A stretch of 64,000 nt of DNA from Bryobacterales bacterium (lineage in GTDB: Bacteria > Acidobacteriota > Terriglobia > Bryobacterales > Bryobacteraceae), in contig JADJWL010000006.1 in assembly GCA_016716385.1 (NCBI GenBank), positions 62,001 to 126,000 on the forward strand, written 5' to 3'. The notes under the pieces are model-generated. The model had not been told where the DNA came from. It did no database searches and saw nothing but the letters and a program-made list of their open reading frames with translations. The translations under genes and the position numbers were made by a program. The stretch's first letter is position 1; each line of letters starts with the position of its first letter. Positions 18,953 through 29,171 of this stretch are shown here, one piece after another.

Positions 18953-19327
18953 TCACGGCAGCGGCGACTGGCGCTCGATCAGGTGCAGGTAGTTGCCGTC
19001 GGGATCGGCGAAATACAGTGTCTTGACCCCCTTGGCTTCCGAAGGTTCGCCCAGCAGGTGGACGCCGAGATTCTTCAGCCGCACGTACTCTTCGTCGATA
19101 CCGCCGGCGCTTAGCGCGATGTGGCGCAGTCCCGGCGTCTTCAGCGTTTGTCCGGAGCGGTCGCCTTCGGCTGTAAGGATCTCGATCATGGCCCCGTCCG
19201 GGGCTTTGACGAACACGGTCCTGCCGGAGTCGTAGTTGATTGTGAAGCCCAGGGTCGCGACATACCAATCGGCCAGGGCGCGCGGGTTCGCCGCGGCAAT
19301 GGCGACGTGCTCGATGCCTTGTATCAT
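18953..19327 (-). CDS. VOC (glyoxalase/bleomycin-resistance) family protein
   Basis: The 124-residue protein shows the two beta-alpha-beta-beta-beta modules of the VOC fold. The opening IEHVAIAAANPRALADWYVATLGF gives the first metal-binding His (in HVA), the RHIALSAGGIDEEY stretch gives the second His, and FADPDGNYLHLIER ends with a metal-binding Glu. Such proteins are usually metal-dependent isomerases, dioxygenases or resistance factors, and the substrate is unknown. It converges with cysK across 4 nt. A TACAAT ends 9 nt before its ATG. Confidence 0.85.
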   Translation of the reverse strand: MIQGIEHVAIAAANPRALADWYVATLGFTINYDSGRTVFVKAPDGAMIEILTAEGDRSGQTLKTPGLRHIALSAGGIDEEYVRLKNLGVHLLGEPSEAKGVKTLYFADPDGNYLHLIERQSPLP

Positions 19328-19412
19328 TCTGCCCCGATTGTAGCGCCGCCGGCTGTGTTACGCTGGATCGTAAATCCGCTGGAACCTGCACCGAGAAGGA
19401 GTCGTTCGTACT

Positions 19413-19937
19413 ATGGAAATTCGTTCCGTCACCCGTGCCGCCGCGCTGTCCTGCCTGGTCCTGCTGGGATCCGCCGCCGGGTGGGCGCAGTCAAAGGTGG
19501 CTGTGATCAACTTGCAACGGGCGGTGCTTGAGACGGCGTCGATCCAGAAGGCGTCGGCCGAGTTGGAGGCGAAGTTTAAGCCGAGACAGCAGGAGATGGA
19601 GAAGTTGCAGACGGAGCTCCAGGAGATTCAGCGGCAGCTCCAGACGCAGGCTGGCCAGCTCACGCCGCAGGCGCAGAGCGAGCTGACCAACCAGGGCAAC
19701 CGCAAGCAGCGCGACCTGCAGCGGCTGGGCGAGGACCTCCAGGCCGATGTCGAGCGCGACCGCAACTCGATCCTCTCCAAAGCCTCGCAGCAGATGCAGG
19801 AAGTGGTGACCAAGCTGGCCGAAGAAAAAGGCCTGGATGTGGTGATCGAGGAGACCAACACGATCTTCTTCAAACCCGCCTTGGATATCACGAAGGATGC
19901 CATCGCCGCGTACGACAAAGCCTATCCTCCGAAATAG
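19413..19937 (+). CDS. OmpH/Skp-family periplasmic chaperone
   Basis: The 174-residue protein has a signal peptide (about 1-28, ending WAQ). The OmpH/Skp start SKVAVINLQRAVLET follows, then a long charged coiled coil rich in Gln, Lys and Glu, and a C-terminal strand region GLDVVIEETNTIFF. Skp trimers hold unfolded outer-membrane proteins in the periplasm. An AAGGAG lies 14 nt upstream of the ATG. In many genomes this gene neighbours bamA or lpxD; here it does not, and the next gene is a small membrane protein 6 nt downstream. Confidence 0.9.
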   Translation: MEIRSVTRAAALSCLVLLGSAAGWAQSKVAVINLQRAVLETASIQKASAELEAKFKPRQQEMEKLQTELQEIQRQLQTQAGQLTPQAQSELTNQGNRKQRDLQRLGEDLQADVERDRNSILSKASQQMQEVVTKLAEEKGLDVVIEETNTIFFKPALDITKDAIAAYDKAYPPK

Positions 19938-19943
19938 AACGCC

Positions 19944-20423
19944 ATGCCCGGGTTTCTGGACCAGTACGGCGCCAGTGACGTCCAGCGCGAACGCTTCGTG
20001 AAGTGGTTTATCTGGGGTGTGGTGGGCGCCCTCGTATTGTGGTTCGCCGTGTCGGTCGTCCGGCACAACCGCCCCCACCGGGGGCAGGTCCGCCAGTTCC
20101 TTGCGGAACTGGAGCGTCGCGACTACGAGAAGGCATACCGCCACTGGGGCTGCACCGCCGACGCTCCCTGCCGGGATTACGGGTTCGATAAGTTCCTCGA
20201 GGATTGGGGCCCTTCGAGCCGGTATGGGAATGTCAGCCGGGCGAGAGTGGTGCAGAGCCAGGCCTGCGGCACCGGAGTCATTGTGACTGCATCGCTTGAC
20301 GGCCAGATTGAACGGCTTTGGGTGGAGACGGCAGACCTCACCGTCGGCTTTTCGCCGTGGGACAAGTGCCCGGAAGCCTCGGCCGGCAAGATGATTCTCG
20401 ATCGGCTGTCGGACTTGCTGTAG
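19944..20423 (+). CDS. Membrane-anchored protein of unknown function
   Basis: The 159-residue protein has one membrane helix (about 22-41, WFIWGVVGALVLWFAVSVV) and a C-terminal domain outside it. That domain includes LAELERRDYEKAYRHWGC, reminiscent of small DUF4878/NTF2-like folds. It has four cysteines, two in CTADAPC (about 69-75), one in QACGTG and one in DKCPEAS, which could form disulfides if the domain is periplasmic. It is probably co-transcribed with ompH. I do not recognise a named family. Confidence 0.65.
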   Translation: MPGFLDQYGASDVQRERFVKWFIWGVVGALVLWFAVSVVRHNRPHRGQVRQFLAELERRDYEKAYRHWGCTADAPCRDYGFDKFLEDWGPSSRYGNVSRARVVQSQACGTGVIVTASLDGQIERLWVETADLTVGFSPWDKCPEASAGKMILDRLSDLL

Positions 20424-20548
20424 TTCCAGGACCTGTCCGCGGCGCATGGACGATTCAGCGCTGGGGGAACTCCAAAGAGGGTTCCTGGAACCACTCACGC
20501 GTTTGAGGCATCCATCAACCAAGGCTTCAGCCTTGCAGGAGGATGTCT

Positions 20549-20818
20549 ATGGGCCGCGGTTTTTTGCTCGACTATCTTTTCGGCTGCCGCCACAGCCGGA
20601 CGACGTTTCCCCTGACTCTCTCTCGCTCCACCGGTTCCTCGACGCACGTGACGTGCCTCGATTGCGGGAAGGAATTCGCTTACAACTGGAACGCCATGCA
20701 GCGCGAGACCCCCTCGCGCAACGCTGGTCCCCGGGCCTCCGAACTACCGGGCCGGCTGAGGTTTCGGACAGTCCTGTCCAAGCATGTCCAGGATTTGTTC
20801 CCGAAGCACCAGGGTTAA
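20549..20818 (+). CDS. Small protein with a CxxC zinc-knuckle motif
   Basis: The 89-residue product starts MGRGFLLDYLFGCRHSRTTF and later carries VTCLDCGKEFAYNW, which looks like half of a zinc ribbon. An AGGAGG (20537-20542) lies 6 nt before this ATG, whereas an ATG two codons earlier touches the AGGAGG, so 20549 is chosen. A 6-bp hairpin (CAAGGC, loop TTCA, GCCTTG; 20520-20535) sits just before the ribosome-binding site. The 3' part overlaps plsC by 75 nt, so its last 25 residues may be poorly conserved. Function unknown. Confidence 0.55.
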   Translation: MGRGFLLDYLFGCRHSRTTFPLTLSRSTGSSTHVTCLDCGKEFAYNWNAMQRETPSRNAGPRASELPGRLRFRTVLSKHVQDLFPKHQG

Positions 20819-21490
20819 CTGTTCGCGGTCCCGGATGGTCAACCCGGAAGTGTCGATCGGATCGCCGATGATAATTCCAACCGGGTGCGGCCGCAGATTC
20901 AGGCTGTGCATGCGCAGGACCTCGCGCGTCCCGGTGAGCGCCACCGGCACCACCCGGACCCCAGCCTTGATCGCGATGTAGGCGACGCCCTCTTTGAACT
21001 CGTGCACCTCCCCGTCCGGCGTGCGTCCGCCTTCGGGAAACACAAGGACTGAGATGTCCCGGTCGGAGATGATGCGAGCGGCATCGCTCATGCTGCGCAG
21101 GGATGCGCGCGGATTATCCCGCACGACCGGCAGATGACCGGCGCGGTCGAGGTGCGTGCCGAGCAGGGGGATCTGGAACAATCCCTCCTTGGCGAGGAAA
21201 CGGAATTCTACCGGCAGCGCCGACAGGATCACTGGTGTATCCATGTAACTGGCGTGGTTGGCTGCGAAGACATAGCTTTCGCCGGGGACCAGTTTCTCCA
21301 GTCCCTCCACCGTCACCCGGACCCGCGCGATCGACAGCAGCATGTGCGCCCAGCGCACCGCCAGCCTGTGCAGTTTCGATTCGCTTGCCCCCAGCAGCGA
21401 GGCGCAGAGCGAAATCAGGCCCATCACGGCCGTCGCCAGGCAGAAGAGCGGCGCGGTGTAGACAATCGAACGGAAATAACTCCAACTCAT
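20744..21490 (-). CDS. plsC: 1-acyl-sn-glycerol-3-phosphate acyltransferase
   Basis: PlsC adds the second acyl chain to lysophosphatidic acid, making phosphatidic acid for membrane lipids. The 248-residue enzyme has an N-terminal membrane helix, the catalytic NHASYMD (the HX4D box), and the substrate-binding VFPEGGRTPDGE. A third motif follows near VVPVALTGTREVL. A TATAAT lies 11 nt upstream of the ATG, overlapping the stop codon of folC, so the gene may have its own promoter in addition to read-through from folC. Confidence 0.93.
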   Translation of the reverse strand: MSWSYFRSIVYTAPLFCLATAVMGLISLCASLLGASESKLHRLAVRWAHMLLSIARVRVTVEGLEKLVPGESYVFAANHASYMDTPVILSALPVEFRFLAKEGLFQIPLLGTHLDRAGHLPVVRDNPRASLRSMSDAARIISDRDISVLVFPEGGRTPDGEVHEFKEGVAYIAIKAGVRVVPVALTGTREVLRMHSLNLRPHPVGIIIGDPIDTSGLTIRDREQLTLVLREQILDMLGQDCPKPQPAR

Positions 21491-21502
21491 GCGCCGACGG
21501 GA

Positions 21503-22774
21503 TTATAGCAGAGCCCCTAACTCCTTTCTGGCTTCGGCAACGAGGAACAGCGAGCCGTACACGACGATCAGATCGGGGGCGCGAAGCGCTTCCTGCAACG
21601 CCTCCCGGACGGTGCCGGCGATCGCGACTGCCGGGTGTTCGGCGGCGGCGGCGATCGAGGCTGGATCGAGCGCCCGTTCGTGACGCGGCGCGGTGACAAT
21701 CACACGCTCGGCGAGCGGAAAGATCGCGCCTGTCATCTCCTCGACCGACTTGTCTCTCATCATGGCAAACACCACCGTCAGACGCCGATTGCCGTAGAAG
21801 CGCTCCAGGTGCGCGGCCAGTGCGCGAGCCCCGGAAGGATTGTGCGCGCCGTCGAGCAGGATCTCCGGGTCCCGCGCGAAACGTTCCAGCCGCCCCGGCC
21901 AGCGAGCGGAACCGATGCCGGCCGCAACCGCCTCGATCGGGACACCAAACCGACGCAGGGCCGCCGCCGCCGTCAGCGCATTCTCCACCTGGTGCCCGCC
22001 CGCGAGCGAGCACTCCAGGTCCATCGCGACCGGTGACTCGACGCGCCACCGGCTCCCGTCGCGGCCGACTTCGCAGTCTGCGATTCGCCAGTCCGAGATC
22101 CGTTCCACCGGAGCGCCCACGGCGGCGGCGCGCTCCTCGAGGACAGGCGTAACCTCCGCGCGCTGCGGCGCGAACACCGCCGGTACACCCGGTTTGAGAA
22201 TGCCCGCCTTCTCGCCGGCGATCCGCGCCAGGCCTTTTCCCAGGAACGCCTCGTGATCGTAATCGATACGCGTAATCGCCGTCACGGCGGGCTGCACGAC
22301 ATTCGTTGCATCGAGCCGCCCTCCCAGACCGACCTCCACCGCCGCTGCTTCCACACCGCGCTCCGCGAACAACAGGAACCCCATGGCGGTGACGGTCTCG
22401 AAATACGTCGGGTGCGCATCCAGGGCTTCGTCCGCCAGCAGGCGCTCGGCGGCCTCGTGGACGCGGTCGAACGCCCACGTGAACGCAGACGCCGTCACGG
22501 GGACCCCGTCGATCGCAATCCGTTCCACCGGTTCCTCGATGTGCGGCGACGTGTAGAGGCCGGTGCGCTTGCCCCATGCCTGAAGACCCGCGGCGATCAT
22601 CGCGCAAGCCGATCCCTTGCCGTTGGTGCCGGCCACGTGGATGATGGCGTACCGGCGCTCGGGATGGCCGAGGGCCTCAAGAAGGCGCTCCATGCGCTCC
22701 AGCCCGAACTTGGCGGTCTTGATCTCATTCCCCAGGGCGTAGAGAAAACGGACCGAGTCAGGATACGTCGTCAA
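21503..22774 (-). CDS. folC: Folylpolyglutamate synthase / dihydrofolate synthase
   Basis: FolC joins glutamate to dihydropteroate and extends folate polyglutamates with ATP. The 423-residue protein has the P-loop HVAGTNGKGSACAMI and the TSPHIEEPVERI substrate loop. It also has the VEVGLGGRLDATNVV metal-binding segment, YDHEAFLG, and the C-terminal Mur-ligase domain with LLDGAHNPSGARAL. The start is a TTG that overlaps the accD stop as TTGA (22771-22774). The accD-folC order is common in bacteria. Confidence 0.94.
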   Translation of the reverse strand: MTTYPDSVRFLYALGNEIKTAKFGLERMERLLEALGHPERRYAIIHVAGTNGKGSACAMIAAGLQAWGKRTGLYTSPHIEEPVERIAIDGVPVTASAFTWAFDRVHEAAERLLADEALDAHPTYFETVTAMGFLLFAERGVEAAAVEVGLGGRLDATNVVQPAVTAITRIDYDHEAFLGKGLARIAGEKAGILKPGVPAVFAPQRAEVTPVLEERAAAVGAPVERISDWRIADCEVGRDGSRWRVESPVAMDLECSLAGGHQVENALTAAAALRRFGVPIEAVAAGIGSARWPGRLERFARDPEILLDGAHNPSGARALAAHLERFYGNRRLTVVFAMMRDKSVEEMTGAIFPLAERVIVTAPRHERALDPASIAAAAEHPAVAIAGTVREALQEALRAPDLIVVYGSLFLVAEARKELGALL

Positions 22775-23628
22775 GCCGCCGGACCGCGCAGGAAGCGCAG
22801 CGCCCTCCCGAGGTAGCTCTTCATGTGGTTACGCGGGACCACGGCGTCGAGCATGCCGTGCTGCAGCAGGAACTCGGCCCGCTGAAACCCTTCCGGCAGC
22901 TTCTGGCGGATCGTCTGCTCGATGACTCGCGGACCGGCGAACCCGATCAGCGCGCCTGGCTCGGCAATGTTCAGATCGCCGAGCATCGCGAAACTCGCCG
23001 TGACGCCGCCGGTCGTCGGGTCGGTCAGAACGCTGATGTAGGGGACGCGCGCCTCGTCCAGGCGCATCAGCGCTGCCGAAATCTTGGCCATCTGCATGAG
23101 GCTGACCGCGCCCTCCTGCATGCGGGCGCCGCCGGAGGCCGACACCACCACCAGCGGAATCCGCCCGGCGATGGACCGTTCAATCGCGCGCGTGATCTTT
23201 TCTCCGACTACGGCGCCCATGCTGCCGCCGATGAAGCGCATGTCCATCGCGCAGATGTGCACGGGGCTCTCTTCCAGCCGGCCGCCGGCGGAGATCAGGG
23301 CGTCGCTCAGCGATGTTGCCTGCCGCGACGCTTCGAGGCGGTCCTTATACGACTTGGAATCGATGAATCCGAGCGGGTCGGTCGAGCGCAGTGCGGCGTC
23401 GTGCAGGTCGAACCTGCCTTCGTCGAATAGCAGCTTCAACCGGGCTTCGGCGTCGAGACGGAAGTGCGCGCCGCACTTCGGGCAGACGTTCGCGTTCGCC
23501 TCCAGATCCTTTTTCCAGATGATCTGGCGGCAGCCGTCGCACTTCTGCCAAAGCCCTTCGGTGCGGATGGGGGGCTTGGCCCCTTCTTCCGTCTTGCCGA
23601 TCGATTTGTTGCGACTGAACCAAGCCAT
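22771..23628 (-). CDS. accD: Acetyl-CoA carboxylase carboxyltransferase subunit beta
   Basis: AccD with AccA transfers the carboxyl group from biotin to acetyl-CoA, giving malonyl-CoA for fatty acid synthesis. The 285-residue protein starts with the zinc ribbon (CDGCRQIIW and CPKCGAHFR) seen in bacterial AccD. The crotonase-like carboxyltransferase fold follows, with VVSASGGARMQEGAVSLMQM, DPTTGGVTASFAMLGD and FAGPRVIEQTIRQ. It is 31 nt downstream of rlmH's gene group on the minus strand, and folC follows with a 4-nt overlap. Confidence 0.96.
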   Translation of the reverse strand: MAWFSRNKSIGKTEEGAKPPIRTEGLWQKCDGCRQIIWKKDLEANANVCPKCGAHFRLDAEARLKLLFDEGRFDLHDAALRSTDPLGFIDSKSYKDRLEASRQATSLSDALISAGGRLEESPVHICAMDMRFIGGSMGAVVGEKITRAIERSIAGRIPLVVVSASGGARMQEGAVSLMQMAKISAALMRLDEARVPYISVLTDPTTGGVTASFAMLGDLNIAEPGALIGFAGPRVIEQTIRQKLPEGFQRAEFLLQHGMLDAVVPRNHMKSYLGRALRFLRGPAA

Positions 23629-23659
23629 GAATGTGCGTAGCGGGGCCGGACCATTCAGC

Positions 23660-24076
23660 TTAGCGCGGGTACGGATGGCCCCGCAATGAGGCGAAGGCGC
23701 GGTAGATTTGCTCGGCTAGCATCGCGCGGGCGAGTTCGTGCGGGAACGTCATGGGCGAAAGGGACAGCAACTCGGCGCGGGCGCGCCACTCCGGGGGGAG
23801 GCCGTCGGCGCCGCCCACGACGAAGACCATGTCACGGCCTTCCATTTCCGCGCGTCCGATCCAACCGGTGAATCCCCCTGAATCGAGCGCCTTGCCGGAG
23901 GGGTCCAGGCAGATGATGCGCGCCGAAGCATGTCTGTCCCAGGGATTCCAGCGGTCCGGACGCACTTCGCGCATTTCGGCGGCCGTGTAGTGCCGGACGC
24001 GGTCCAGGTATTCCTGTGCAATCGCATTGGCACGCGCATCGCGCGGTTTGCCGACGAAATACAGGTACAGCTTCAA
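23660..24076 (-). CDS. rlmH: 23S rRNA pseudouridine-1915 N3-methyltransferase (RlmH)
   Basis: RlmH methylates a pseudouridine in helix 69 of 23S rRNA on complete ribosomes. The 138-residue protein has the SPOUT fold landmarks: LKLYLYFVGKPRD at the start, IICLDPSGKALDSGGFTGWI, the SAM-knot FVVGGADGLP, and LSLSPMTFPHELARAMLAEQIYRA. The TTG at 24076 begins at the family's normal N-terminus and overlaps the rsfS stop as TTGA. A longer in-frame start at 24193 would add 39 non-homologous residues. rsfS-rlmH is a conserved pair. Confidence 0.94.
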   Translation of the reverse strand: MKLYLYFVGKPRDARANAIAQEYLDRVRHYTAAEMREVRPDRWNPWDRHASARIICLDPSGKALDSGGFTGWIGRAEMEGRDMVFVVGGADGLPPEWRARAELLSLSPMTFPHELARAMLAEQIYRAFASLRGHPYPR

Positions 24077-24483
24077 GCGGCCGGAAGGGCGACCTGGCGG
24101 GCATTGCGCCAGAGACGCTCCAGATCGTAAAACGAACGCGCCTTCTCGGAAAAGACGTGCAACACGAAGTCGCCGTAGTCTGCCAGAACCCACTCCGCCT
24201 GGTCGTAGCCTTCGACGCTCAGGGGCAGCAGGCCGGCTTCCTTCAGCCGCAGGTGCACCTCATCGGCGATTGCCTGAATCTGGCGCGGGTTGGCGCCGGT
24301 GCAAATGATGAAATGGTCGGTGAAAGAAGTAACCCCGGAGAGATCCAGGATCACGAGGCCGGTAGCTTTCTTTGACTCGGCTGCGCGCACGGCGATGAGC
24401 CACGATTCCACAATCTGCTCTTCCGCGCCCGGCCGCATAATGGGGGACAGGCCAGTCTCCAGTAAAGTATCCTCCACTTTCAT
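24073..24483 (-). CDS. rsfS: Ribosomal silencing factor RsfS
   Basis: RsfS (Iojap family) binds ribosomal protein L14 and blocks subunit joining when nutrients are low. The 136-residue protein carries the family core: LVILDLSGVTSFTDHFIICTG, NPRQIQAIADEVHLRLKE, the AEWVLADYGDFVLHVFS segment, and YDLERLW near the end. A leading 25-residue extension precedes the core. It is followed by rlmH through a TTGA overlap, and preceded by a flippase-like gene. Confidence 0.95.
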   Translation of the reverse strand: MKVEDTLLETGLSPIMRPGAEEQIVESWLIAVRAAESKKATGLVILDLSGVTSFTDHFIICTGANPRQIQAIADEVHLRLKEAGLLPLSVEGYDQAEWVLADYGDFVLHVFSEKARSFYDLERLWRNARQVALPAA

Positions 24484-24487
24484 CCTA

Positions 24488-25510
24488 CTACGGCTCCGAC
24501 GGCACTTCGGCCTGCCGCGCGAAGCTCACTTCCGCACGCCGGCGCAATTCCTCGAGCTTGACACCGGTCAGCAGGACAGCGACAAACCCGCCAATCAAGA
24601 GAGGCAGCGTCAGGACCCCGAACATCATGAGCGAGAATCCGACTGCCGTGCCCTTCGGCACGCCGAATAATCCCAGCCCCAACACCACGACACCCTGGAA
24701 CACACCGGCGTTGCCGGGTGCGTTGGGAATCGCCGTGCCAAGCCGCAGGATCACGAGAACCGCCGCGGCTGCCCAGACTGACAGGTCGAGTCCGTAGCCC
24801 CGGATCAGGGCCCAGACCGGGACCAACTGCAAGCCCAGATAGAGCAGGCTGACGGCGAACGTGACCGAGAGCGTCGCCGGATTTCCCATGGCATGGATGC
24901 CGTCAATGATGTTGCGCAGAGTCCGGCTCCAGCGTCCCTTGGGGACGGCATCGTGTGCGTGCTGCTTGCGCATCGCAATGTAAAGCACGACCCCCGCCAG
25001 AGCGACCACAATGACGGCCAGGATCTCAGTCCCGACGACCAGGTAGCCGGGCACCGTCAGAAACAGGGTGACGAACCAGAAGCCCAGCACAAGCCAGATT
25101 CCGTCCAGAACCCGCTCCATTGCCGCCGAAGAGAGCGCCGTCGACAGCGGCAGCTTATTCCAGTGCGCCACCAGGTAGCAGCGCACCACTTCGCCCGTCC
25201 GCAGAGGCAGGATCTCATTCGCATAGAGGCCGATATAAACGGCCTGCACAGTGCGCCACAGCCGCGCCGGAGCGACCGGCTGCAGCAGCAGGGACCAGCG
25301 CCAGCCGTGGACCACGTAGACGAGTAAGTCGAAGATGACGGCAATCGTCACGTAGCGCCAGTCCATGGCGCGCATGTCGAGCACCGTCTGGCGCCAGTCG
25401 AAGCCATGGAAGACCCAGATCAGGATGCCGATGGAGACAGCCCAGACGAGCGTCAGGACGAGCCAGTGCGGCAAGTGGCGGCGCGGACGGTTGGCTGTGC
25501 CTGAGGTCAT
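24488..25510 (-). CDS. Flippase-like integral membrane protein (lysylphosphatidylglycerol synthase TM family)
   Basis: The 340-residue protein has about eight membrane helices and the family's hallmark positions. These include a first helix near LVLTLVWAVSIGILIW, WRWSLLLQPV, YIGLYANEILPLRTGEVVRCYL, the AMERVLDGIWL motif, and the C-terminal GLGLFGVPKGTAVGFSLM. Members (UPF0104, including AglD-like and MprF-like membrane domains) are thought to flip or handle lipid-linked substrates. The ATG at 25510 begins shortly before the first helix; a GTG at 25582 would add 24 charged residues. Substrate unknown. Confidence 0.85.
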   Translation of the reverse strand: MTSGTANRPRRHLPHWLVLTLVWAVSIGILIWVFHGFDWRQTVLDMRAMDWRYVTIAVIFDLLVYVVHGWRWSLLLQPVAPARLWRTVQAVYIGLYANEILPLRTGEVVRCYLVAHWNKLPLSTALSSAAMERVLDGIWLVLGFWFVTLFLTVPGYLVVGTEILAVIVVALAGVVLYIAMRKQHAHDAVPKGRWSRTLRNIIDGIHAMGNPATLSVTFAVSLLYLGLQLVPVWALIRGYGLDLSVWAAAAVLVILRLGTAIPNAPGNAGVFQGVVVLGLGLFGVPKGTAVGFSLMMFGVLTLPLLIGGFVAVLLTGVKLEELRRRAEVSFARQAEVPSEP

Positions 25511-25632
25511 GCTCCCGAGAGGTCTGCTCTCATCATACCGTCGATGACCATCTGTTCCGTCGCTCCGGCAGCGTGATTTCACACAATTGGAACCTCGCTT
25601 CAGCCGCCTTGTAACAGGCGCCCTTCGCTATC

Positions 25633-27477
25633 ATGGAGGCGGTGGATTTTGCGCGACAAGTGAAGGCCGCAGTGGACATCGTCGCGGTGGTGGGCGAGTT
25701 CGTACGCCTGAAACGCGTCGGAGCCACCCAGAGCTATATCGGCCTCTGTCCGTTTCACAACGAGAAGACTCCGTCCTTCCGCGTGAACGGGGCGCATCAA
25801 TTCTACAAGTGCTTTGGATGCGGCCAGGGCGGCGACGTCTTCAAGTTCATCCAGGAGTTGGAGCGGCTGAGCTTTCCCGAGGCGCTGCGGTGGCTGGCCG
25901 AACGCTACGGCATCCCGATGCCGAAGCGCAGCGAGTTCGCCGACGCCGAAACGAAATTGCGGGCGGCGATCCACCGGATGCACGAGCAGGCGCAGGACTT
26001 CTTCGTCCAGCAGTTGCGCGGCGGGGCGGGACAGGCGGCGCGCGCTTACCTGTCGCGACGCGGCGTCAGTGACGATGCGGCGCAGCAGTTCGGGATTGGC
26101 TACGCGCCCGCCGGAGGTCAGGCGCTGGTGCGGCTGCTCGAGCGCGGCGAGTACACCGCCGAGCAACTGGAGCAGGGCGGCCTCGTCCTGCGGCGTCACG
26201 ACGGCAGCGGTCTGTTCGACCGGTTCCGCAACCGCCTCATGTTTCCGATCCACGGCGAAACCGGTAAGGTGATCGCTTTCGCCGGACGCGCCCTGGGCGA
26301 AGACGAGCCGAAGTATTTGAATTCGTCGGAAACGCCGATCTATCGCAAGAGCTACGTACTGTACAACCTGCACCGCGCCAAGGAGGGGATCCGGCGGGAC
26401 GGGTTTGCCGTGCTGGTGGAAGGCTACATGGACGTGATTGGCGTGTTTACTTCCGGTGTGACGGGCGTGGTGGCCACCTGCGGCACGGCACTGACCGCGC
26501 AGCAGGTGCAGGCGCTGAAACGCCATACCGGGCAGATTGTGGTGAACTTCGATCCGGACGCGGCCGGGGCCGCCGCCGCCGAGCGGTCGCTGGAGGCGCT
26601 CTTGAATCCAGAGGCCAAGGCCGGTAGCTCAGTACTTGAACAGCTGTTTGCAGAGGGTATGCGAGTGCGAGTACTCACACTCGAAGGTGGCCTTGATCCT
26701 GATGAATATTGCGCCAAGTATGGCGGAGAGGCTTATCGTTCCGCCGTCGAGCGTGCACCCACTTTTTTCTACTGGATTGCGGATCGCGCGAGGACGAGGT
26801 TCGATCTAGGACAAGAAGATGGTCGTGCCCAATGGCTTGAGTTTCTCTTGTCCTATCTTCGACTGGTACCAAACGATGTTCAACGAGCTGCGGTCGCTGA
26901 GGACTTAGCGCATGCCTTTGGCATAGGTCGAGGGCTGGTTCTGGAGAGCTTCAGAAAGGCCGTTGTGTCCCGGCGCGAGCGCACGCTCGAAGTGAAGTCC
27001 GAACCAGTGCCATACCTCGAGCGCTGCCTGCTGCAGTTGCTGCTCTCGAGCGAAGAGGCGCGGGCGCGCTTCGTGCCGGAGTTGCGCGCCCTGCCCGCCG
27101 TCGCCCGCCTCGGCTCGGCGCGGATTTTCGAAGCCTTGTTCGATCTGCATGAGGGCGGCTCGCCCGCTGGATTCGCCGAGTTGGAAGCGCGCCTCGAGGA
27201 AGCAGACCGCCACCGCCTCGCTGCCATTCTGCTCGCCGACGAACACGAAGAGATGCCTTTGCTCGAACAGGGCGAGGCCTGCTTACGCGCGCTTGCCGCC
27301 CAGAGTGGACGGGCGCGCGCCGATGCACTGCGCGCGCTGATCCGCGAAGCGGAACGAACGGGGAATCTTGAAGAGGCGCTGCGGCTGGCCCAGGAACTGG
27401 ATGGGCTGCGCGGCGCGGGCGGTGGGCGAGGTGTACAATTAACGGAGATCGCAACGCCCCCCAGTCGGACTTCGTGA
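25633..27477 (+). CDS. dnaG: DNA primase
   Basis: DnaG makes the RNA primers for DNA replication. The 614-residue protein has the N-terminal zinc finger (CPFHNEKTPSF, KCFGCGQGGD), the RNA polymerase basic region (IHRMHEQAQDFF to RNRLMFPI), and a TOPRIM domain (VLVEGYMDVIGVF, NFDPDAAG). A C-terminal helicase-interacting region follows. Residues about 325-445 are encoded by a stretch (about 26604-26960) with lower GC and different codon choice than the rest of the gene, though the frame is intact. rpoD follows at once, as in the classic macromolecular synthesis operon. Confidence 0.96.
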   Translation: MEAVDFARQVKAAVDIVAVVGEFVRLKRVGATQSYIGLCPFHNEKTPSFRVNGAHQFYKCFGCGQGGDVFKFIQELERLSFPEALRWLAERYGIPMPKRSEFADAETKLRAAIHRMHEQAQDFFVQQLRGGAGQAARAYLSRRGVSDDAAQQFGIGYAPAGGQALVRLLERGEYTAEQLEQGGLVLRRHDGSGLFDRFRNRLMFPIHGETGKVIAFAGRALGEDEPKYLNSSETPIYRKSYVLYNLHRAKEGIRRDGFAVLVEGYMDVIGVFTSGVTGVVATCGTALTAQQVQALKRHTGQIVVNFDPDAAGAAAAERSLEALLNPEAKAGSSVLEQLFAEGMRVRVLTLEGGLDPDEYCAKYGGEAYRSAVERAPTFFYWIADRARTRFDLGQEDGRAQWLEFLLSYLRLVPNDVQRAAVAEDLAHAFGIGRGLVLESFRKAVVSRRERTLEVKSEPVPYLERCLLQLLLSSEEARARFVPELRALPAVARLGSARIFEALFDLHEGGSPAGFAELEARLEEADRHRLAAILLADEHEEMPLLEQGEACLRALAAQSGRARADALRALIREAERTGNLEEALRLAQELDGLRGAGGGRGVQLTEIATPPSRTS

Positions 27478-27485
27478 GGATTCCG

Positions 27486-29165
<1,680 letters not shown>

Positions 29166-29171
29166 CCCAAC

